64,000 nt of DNA from Clavaria fumosa (taxonomy: Eukaryota > Basidiomycota > Agaricomycetes > Agaricales > Clavariaceae). This document shows, piece by piece, positions 57,372 to 64,000 of this stretch (the stretch's first letter is position 1; each line of letters begins with the position of its first letter). Position numbers and translations under genes: made by a program. The stretch spans positions 2,212,501 through 2,276,500 of the forward strand of contig OX637795.1 of assembly GCA_951802425.1 (NCBI GenBank). Reading direction: 5' to 3'. Under the pieces are notes generated by a model that was given only the letters and a program-made list of their open reading frames with translations, made no database searches and was not told the DNA's origin.

Positions 57372-58037
57372 TCATCCTGAAGTGAGCTGCTCATCCACCC
57401 AATGGTTCATCTCCACCATCTCCTGCCGTGTCAAAGAATACAGCTTGGAGGAGAGGTGCTCAGGGTCCTTTTTGAACTCGATCTTAATATTGAAGTCCGG
57501 TTGGGAGCAGGGGAGTTCATCCCACTTTGCTTCACTGAAAACTGAAGGGTAGCAGCTGGGCCAATCAGGGGTAGGGCCAGGGTTGGGAAAATGGGTGTCT
57601 GAAATACTCGCAGATGTGAGGGTACTCATTTTCCGGGGTGCAGGGGCTCGAGGGGATGGGGAACACTGTGGGGGGCAGTGGGTAAGGCTCAGCTCTGCCT
57701 TCTGCCAGTCGATATCCGGGTTATGCCATTTGAGCCAGTCATGCCCAAGGATGACCTTGTGGGACTGGGTCTTTCCCAGCAGAAAGTGTATCTGCTCCTG
57801 GTGGTCACCAACTCTCACCAGCACCTCTATCCCATACCAGACCTTTCCATTCTTGTTCTGCATCCCATCTACATTATACATGGTGATTGGGTTCAGCAGG
57901 AGAGATGGCTCCAGTCCCACTCCTTTCACCCACTCCAAATCCATGAAGCAGTTGGTGCACCCTGAGTTGACAAGGGCCTTTGTCATAGTCCCCTTGCCTG
58001 TGCTGAGAGCCTCCAAGTGCACCTGGATGGCCAGCTC
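57372..58037 (-). pseudogene. element B protease and RT N-terminus
   Basis: Open from 58034 to a TGA at 57372-57374. It contains the protease motif as NSGCTN, with the catalytic Asp changed to Asn, then LGHDWLKWHNPDIDW, and reads without a stop through the place where element A has TGA into MSTLTSASISD and RT. This shows that Gag-Pol was a single frame in the parent. Confidence 0.85.
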
Positions 58038-59110
58038 TCATGGCACACATTTCCCCACTTCTGGCTGCACCACGTGTGGGCACTCTGCCAGTCTCACTTC
58101 CTCCTTCACCTCAGCCCCAATTTGGGTATGTCTCTGCTGCAAGATAGTATATCGGGGTATACTTGCAGCAGGCACAGGGATGGAAAGGGGGCTGGCACAC
58201 TTCTTCTCCTCTGCAGGAGCCTTTCTCTTTTTCTCATATGGCTCCAGGCAGGCTCGGAGCTGCGCAATCTCCTTCTCATATTTCTCCACCATTTGGGGGG
58301 CACATGGTACTGCATGGGTTTGGACCCTTGGGACCTGCAGATGCATATTGGGCAGGGGGCAGAATCGGACAGCATGGCCAGTCTGGTGGCATTGGAAACA
58401 ACGTCTCTTATCAGCAGGGACACATCCATGGCCCATGGCCACATCCAGAGTACACAGCAGAGGGGTCACAAGAGGTTGCGAAATGGTCACAGCAGGTTGC
58501 AGTAGGGTCGCAGTAGGTCGTGCAGGGGTTGTGGCAGGTTGCAGTGTCTGTTCCCTGACTATCGCATCAAATCGCCTTTGCTGGGCATCCAGTCTCTCAG
58601 CCAGCAGCTTCCATTCTCCATATGTCTCTGGCATCGGGGAGACACCATAGATTCTCTCCACCAACCTCCTACTCAGGTTCAACTCCAGCCAATGGACTAG
58701 GATTCCTGTGTCCTTCTCTGCACTCAACTTTGCCCATTGGAACAGCATCTTGAATTTTGCAAAGAACTCCAGTGCTGTCATGGCACCCTGTTTCAGCCCT
58801 GCAATATCGGCAAGGGCAGTTGCATGATCATTCAGGTCATTGAATGTGTGCTTCATCTCCTCCACAAACTCTGCCCAGGTTCTGGCCTCACCACTACCCA
58901 GGATCTCTTCCGCTTTCATATTTGCCCATTCAGCAGCAAATCCTTCTCCAGCAATTTTGCTCAGAGCAAAGAGGACCTTCACCAGGTCCACAGCATAGAC
59001 AGTTGGGTTCGCCATAAACAGGAGGTGAAGGGATCAGAGGAACATACAGAAGTTCCTTTTCTGCCCATCAAAGGGGGCAACAGCTAGGTCCAGCATTCTA
59101 TAGCACTGTA
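58035..59110 (-). pseudogene. element B Gag
   Basis: Capsid-like region, then zinc knuckle CFQCHQTGHAVRFCP. A TGA near 59,033 (FL-x-SLHLLFM; CGA in element A) and another at 58037-58035 (CVP-x-ELA) break it. The open part is 59015-58038. Confidence 0.85.
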
Positions 59111-59665
59111 AAATAAAATTCTGGGCCTTTGGCACTCAGGATTTCTTCAATCTCTTAACAGTCCTGTCCTCTCAGGCTGCTCTTCTAGTACTTATGTACC
59201 TATAGAACTCTTATTCTAACTCTTATTCTATGAAACTTTTGTTAATGTGGGGCCTGAATGGTGTCCCAGGTGGTCACTCCACAACTCCTAGTGAGTTGCC
59301 CATGTGCCCTTCTGACAATGGTCACAGAGCAAGGGCCCTGTCCACTGGACCAGGAAACTACAGAAAAACTATGTAGAGGGCCTTTCCGTGCCCTGTACAC
59401 TACACAATTCACTGGTATGTAGCTGTAAAACAAAGTTCCAGGCCTTGGGCACTTGGTATCACTTGGGGAGGGTCACAGTAGACTTCCTCTGGGTCTGGTC
59501 ATGTGTATCTACACACAGTAAAAATTTCATGCAGTTCTGTTACACACTGCGGGCAGGGTAAAGAAGAAGAGGATGATAGGGGCTGAGCTGTGACAACATG
59601 TCACAGTTTGAAATTAAGGGTCCAGGCTAGCTGGGTTAGGACACAGGGCTAGGGCGGACAGTTGG

Positions 59666-59676
59666 ATCTTAGTATT
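59666..59676 (-). other. self-complementary primer-binding site of element B
   Basis: AATACTAAGAT on the minus strand, one base from the LTR; exact complement of ATCTTAGTATT at 59733-59723 in the LTR. Same arrangement as in element A. Confidence 0.75.
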
Positions 59677-59677
59677 A

Positions 59678-59967
59678 TATCAGACTTGGTCTCACACAAC
59701 TCAAGTGTAAGGTCATGATGACAATACTAAGATAAGGGGAAAAGGGTACAAGAATGAAAATGACGAAGTACTTATAGCGGGAACCCCGGCACTTGCCGAC
59801 TTTCCCATGCTCAGACCCTTGGATCACGTGATGCGCCCAGGCCCAGGTCATGTGATCTTACATGATTACATAATCCGACCCAGCCACAGGTCATGTGACC
59901 TTCCAACAACCCTCCCCAGTTTCTCCACAACTGCTCTTTTTGGATGCTTATGTAAGTGATCCTAACA
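59678..59967 (-). repeat. 5' LTR of element B
   Basis: 290 bp. A TATAAGTA box lies upstream of the putative RNA start. The target duplication AGCTG follows at 59968-59972. Confidence 0.9.
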
Positions 59968-59972
59968 AGCTG

Positions 59973-60838
59973 GCTATGAGGAAGATATGCACTGGAATGT
60001 GATACATGCCCTGCTAATGAGGGCTGTCCACCCAAAGTTGATGGAGAAAATCCTCTTGTGCACTGACCGACCTGCAGACTACCAAGCCTTCCAAGTACTC
60101 GCCATATGCTTGGACCGACAGCATCAATTACAAACTGCAGTACAGAGGGAAATGCGAATACAGATGGGCCCCCAACCCACTTGGAATGTGCCAAGACAAC
60201 CAATACCTCCGCAGAACTGCTTCTGGCATTCACCACAGTGGCAACCACAAGTGGTGTATGAAGGACCAGGCCAATGGGGCCCAGCACCCACACAATGACA
60301 GCAACAACCACCACAGCAAAGGCAATGGCAAGCACAGCAACAGCAGCAGCAACAAGTGCTACCTGCTGGCCAATGGAACAGACAGGCTGCCTGGTACCAG
60401 GCAAGGCATGCCGATGGATATGAGTTGAGGAACTGGACTGTGTCGTCCCCTCATTTGCTACAACTGTGGACAGGTTGGTCACCCTGCACGACTGTGCCCC
60501 GAACTGCCCCAATGTTGTGTGACCCCTCATCAACAAATGAGGGCTGGCAGTGTCACTGAAATATGCTCCCCACCTGGATATTATATGCTGCCTCTGTTTT
60601 CCCCTTACCCCATTCCGGCATACCCTGCCTTGCATCTGACCTCCCTCATGTCATTCAACCCATCCTATGCTGCCACAAGTGCTGGACAGAATGACTTTGA
60701 GGAAATGGAAAACATGATCGCACAGCTGCAAGACCAGTTGGGAATTGAAAGAAGGGCCCAAGTGCTGACACCTGGACTGACTGCCACCAAAACAGCAATG
60801 AATATGGAACAACAGGATTTTCAGGAAGGATCCACTTG
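59973..60838 (+). pseudogene. element C Gag, 3' part with zinc knuckle
   Basis: Continues the frame broken at 54522: YEEDMHWNVIHALLMRAVHP, a Gln-rich stretch, then in a shifted frame a knuckle CYNCGQVGHPARLCP at about 60460-60504, and a final ORF to 60838. Contains a TGA after GPAPTQ and frame changes. Confidence 0.75.
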
Positions 60839-60981
60839 AGTACTAAAGTTGGATTTATATATATTGTCCCTGCTCACTGTCACCATGTAAACCAACTCAA
60901 AAATGACATGCTTTTGTTTCCCCTGTTGAAAGAGGCCAAGAGGGCCAAGCACACCCTCAAGGACCAGGATACAATGATGAT

Positions 60982-61372
60982 GTGGACTGGGAATCTGACC
61001 CTAAAACCACATATGGGAAAGGAGGAGAACAACAACTGGACATGCCAGGGTGGGTGACCACTCTAGACACTAAAGAAACCTATGACATCAAACTACTCAT
61101 CAACTTGGGCTGTACAATGTCTGTCATGGACCTGGAATGGGCCCTCAGCAAAAGAATGAACCTCATAAAGCTTGATACTCCTATAGTTTTCAGGAACATT
61201 GATGGAACCATGAATGCCTGTGGAGCCTTCAAACACTCTGTGACCCTCCATCTCAATACAGGAGGCTATGTGGAGATCAAACAGTTCTTACTGGGCTGAA
61301 TTAGTGGACACTGTGCGATCCTAGGACACAACTGGCTCTGACATCACAACCCAAGGATCCAATGGGCTGAAA
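60982..61372 (+). pseudogene. element C protease
   Basis: The active-site region reads LLINLGCTMSVMD where the family has a D-S/T-G motif, so the catalytic Asp and the next residue are changed. The downstream motif reads ILGHNWL-x-HHNPRI with a TGA at x, where Arg is usual. Confidence 0.75.
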
Positions 61373-61384
61373 AATACATCTGCT

Positions 61385-62310
61385 TTGACCAATGTAAAAA
61401 GAAGGATTGCCATATCATGGATTATGGCTACAGGTTCTGCAACACACATGCAACCACAACAACACCCAACTGGAAAACCCTACCCACAGGTATTCGCAGG
61501 AAAGATGTCTCAAAAACTACCCAAATCGCTACCTGGCATAGACTACAAAATCAAATTCAAGAATGACCTGGGTTTTCTACGTTCCAAAGTATATCCACTT
61601 ACCACAAGGGAAGATGAAGCCCTGAAAGCCTGGCTCCAAGAAAACCTAGAAAATGGTCAGCTTGAATGGGGGGAGTCAGACTATATGAGCCCCATCTTCT
61701 TCAAGGACGAGGGTGACAAGTTATGGCTGATCATTGACTATAAACACCTCAACTCTTTCTGTGTAAAAGACATCTATCCACTACCCAGAATCAATGAGAC
61801 TGTGGGAAGCCTAGAAAAGGCTAAAGTGCTCTCAAGCCTCAACGTCAAATGGGGATACTGGAATGTCGCTATGGCCAAATGGGCTTGCAAGTATGCTGCA
61901 ATCATTACCAAATATGGAACAGTACACCCTACTGTCATGCAATTTGGATTAATGAATGCCCCTTCAGTCTTCCAATGAAGAATGAACTACATTCTATGCA
62001 CACTGTTAGCTATGGGAAAGGTATTCGTGTACATCGACAATATTCTCATTGCAACAGAAACACTCGAAGAACACTGGCACTTGCTACACAAGGTATTCAA
62101 AGTGCTCCAAGCCAATGACCTTTGTGTCCAAGAGTCAAAATGCAGGTTGGAACAGACTGAGGTCACATTCTTAGGGCTGTTAATCTCAGAAGGAAGTATT
62201 CGCCACTCACCAAAGAAGTGTAAAGGCATAGCAGATTGGCCCATGCCAAAAGACAAACACACCCTACAATGAGGAATCAGATTGCTGAACTACTTCTGGA
62301 GATTTATACA
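61385..62310 (+). pseudogene. element C reverse transcriptase
   Basis: RT motifs LPGIDYKIKF, SDYMSPIFFKDEGDK, LIIDYKHLNSF, DIYPLPRINE and MQFGLMNAPSVFQ are clear. The catalytic box reads YIDN instead of YIDD. TGA codons follow SVFQ and HTLQ. It ends abruptly at WRFI, at the edge of the palindrome. Confidence 0.82.
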
Positions 62311-63666
62311 CCCTCAGGAACAGGTTACCAATCAGGCATAGCTGCTCTTGGTAAGCTGCTATGACCATGGAAAAATTTTTGCATGGCTTGCAAAATATGA
62401 CCTTTTATACACCAAAAAATCAGCAAAAATCAGGAGATTCCAAATCTGGACAACCCACATTTGTATCTGCCTTGGTTCAGTGTCAATTTGCAAAATACAC
62501 AGAAAATATTCATTTTTACACAATTCTGCAGTACTATGGCTTGAAAATGGATAATAGAGGATACACACACTACCTGTGGACATATGGGAAGTGTGTGGAT
62601 TAGTTTAACACACCCACCATCTCTGCCACCTCCCTGGAATCCATTACTAGGAATTAGGGTGTTATTGGCCTGGGAGCATGACCATTTGTCAGATTGCAAA
62701 TTCCAGCCATCAGACTACATCTTATGACATCTAATACAACCATGCAAAAGCCCATAATTTTTGGTGCAGAACTACAGATTCCCCATGTCCATTTTCCCAA
62801 AGTTCTTAAAATCTCTCCCCAGACAGCCCTTTATGTCAAATCACATATTCCTGTTGTCTAATAGCTGACAATGTATGCATGAAAACATGTTCAAAGTTTG
62901 GTGAAGTTAGGCCAAGTTCTCAGTAAGATAGCTCAGAATGTGTCTGTTGGAGGACAGTTTAACATGAAGGCAGAGACAAGGACATGAAGAGACAAGGACA
63001 TGACTTGCATAACCTTGCCTTGCACTCCAACAGACACATTCTGAGCTATCTTACTGAGAACTTGGCCTAACTTCACCAAACTTTGAACATGTTTTCATGC
63101 ATACATTGTCAGCTATTAGACAACAGGAATATGTGATTTGACATAAAGGGCTGTCTGGGGAGAGATTTTAAGAACTTTGGGAAAATGGACATGGGGAATC
63201 TGTAGTTCTGCACCAAAAATTATGGGCTTTTGCATGGTTGTATTAGATGTCATAAGATGTAGTCTGATGGCTGGAATTTGCAATCTGACAAATGGTCATG
63301 CTCCCAGGCCAATAACACCCTAATTCCTAGTAATGGATTCCAGGGAGGTGGCAGAGATGGTGGGTGTGTTAAACTAATCCACACACTTCCCATATGTCCA
63401 CAGGTAGTGTGTGTATCCTCTATTATCCATTTTCAAGCCATAGTACTGCAGAATTGTGTAAAAATGAATATTTTCTGTGTATTTTGCAAATTGACACTGA
63501 ACCAAGGCAGATACAAATGTGGGTTGTCCAGATTTGGAATCTCCTGATTTTTGCTGATTTTTTGGTGTATAAAAGGTCATATTTTGCAAGCCATGCAAAA
63601 ATTTTTCCATGGTCATAGCAGCTTACCAAGAGCAGCTATGCCTGATTGGTAACCTGTTCCTGAGGG
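62311..63666. repeat. perfect 642-bp inverted repeat with 72-bp spacer
   Basis: Left arm 62311-62952 and right arm 63025-63666 are exact reverse complements along the stretches I compared line by line. The spacer (62953-63024) has its own direct repeat of gagacaaggacatga. The left edge falls inside the RT of element C. No target duplication is visible (gatttataca left, accagccaca right). The arms do not match other sequence in the window and have no coding motif. Candidate for a foldback transposon, an inverted duplication or an assembly artefact. Confidence 0.9.
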
Positions 63667-64000
63667 ACCAGCCACAGGGCTGCTCAATTTCAAGTTTTTA
63701 TTTTTAGCATTCTTTATTTGCCTTTGTTTGTTCAGTCATTCCTATCTGGCAGGAGCATCTGCAATAGGCAGGGGCAGGCATGGGCAAGGACATGTATTGT
63801 AATTTATTATTGCAAGGGCCACATTGAGATAGGAGGATCACAGCTTTCACAGAGGGCTGTATTGTAATGCCTTGCAATATGCTGACAGTCATTCTTGCAA
63901 TGGCCACCTATTGCAATTACAATAGTTTATTGCAAGGAATCTACATCATTGACTGCAACAACAACAACAGCAACAACAACCTGTTGTACCTGTACTTGAA
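63667..64000. other. AT-rich sequence with TTGCAA repeats and AAC microsatellite
   Basis: Several copies of attgcaa/ttgcaat between 63,795 and 63,935, and an (AAC/CAG)n run at about 63955-63981. No gene seen. Confidence 0.5.

Larger units (their letters stand above)
54523..59967 (-). mobile_element. Ty3/gypsy chromovirus B, second copy of the A family
   Basis: LTRs 54523-54813 (3') and 59678-59967 (5') with AGCTG duplicated at 54518-54522 and 59968-59972. Same domain order, PBS, polypurine tract and chromodomain as element A. It lacks the two insertions seen in A but has its own damage: TGA stops in Gag, Gag-PR and RT, a 132-bp in-frame RT deletion, and an Asn in place of the protease Asp. 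Confidence 0.93.
52630..62310 (+). mobile_element. Ty3/gypsy element C, old and interrupted
   Basis: Plus-strand order: LTR ending at 53457, primer-binding site, Gag, zinc knuckle, protease, RT. The LTR start is not sharply defined (about 52,630-52,660). Element B (54523-59967) lies in gag. The element stops in RT at 62310, where the palindrome starts; no RNase H, integrase or 3' LTR is in the window. Many TGA stops, and key Asp codons of protease and RT are changed, so it is inactive. Confidence 0.8.

Noticed and set aside
57583..58650. 355-codon plus-strand ORF
   Set aside because: Antisense shadow of Gag-protease of element B; the composition (Ser/Cys/Trp/His-rich) is not protein-like.

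Overview
The window looks like nuclear DNA of an agaricomycete (mushroom-forming) basidiomycete. The evidence is short phase-conserved introns, an NACHT-WD40 NOD-like receptor of the type expanded in these fungi, chromodomain Ty3/gypsy retrotransposons, a DUF6699-type gene, and recognisable fungal Med8, Ypk1/Gad8, Mss4/Dss4, CUE-domain and P450 genes. All identifications are by eye; no database search was run.

Layout. 1-5.6 kb: a copia RNase H scrap and a minus-strand NACHT-WD40 receptor with 14 nearly identical WD repeats and one in-frame TAG. 7.0-22.2 kb: a nest of transposable elements. It holds Ty3/gypsy chromovirus A (7008-14168, TSD GTTCT) carrying a solo LTR and a second LTR-like insertion; a copia relic that A interrupts; a gag-only copia element F (15292-18459, TSD TAAGG) interrupted by LTR-like insert G; and a 1.96-kb TG...CA element I (TSD TTCAC). 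22.4-34.0 kb: a host gene block with an unknown conserved protein, Med8, a kinase-fold protein, a DUF6699 gene, a mitochondrial-type HMG-box protein, a CCCH/GW-rich coiled-coil protein and an 11-exon cytochrome P450. 34.3-44.7 kb: four tandem, apparently intact genes for small secreted cysteine-rich proteins, with a ~160-bp satellite and a possible VapA-like gene between copies 1 and 2. 46-52 kb: a Ypk1/Gad8-type AGC kinase, a divergent pair Mss4-like / Cue1-like, and intergenic DNA. 52.6-62.3 kb: an old plus-strand Ty3/gypsy element C with minus-strand chromovirus B inserted in its gag (TSD AGCTG). 62.3-63.7 kb: a perfect 642-bp inverted repeat with a 72-bp spacer.

Common threads. Elements A, B and C all carry a primer-binding site complementary to their own predicted RNA 5' end, as in Tf1-type self-priming. 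Their stop codons are almost all TGA at sites where the sister copy or the protein motif implies CGA, and several catalytic aspartates are lost at CpG sites, so the repeats look inactivated by methylation-type CpG decay. The host genes between the two TE nests are mostly open. The best candidates for something undescribed are the one-module-per-exon cysteine-rich gene family, the receptor with two seven-repeat WD arrays, the GW-rich CCCH protein, and the perfect hairpin locus.
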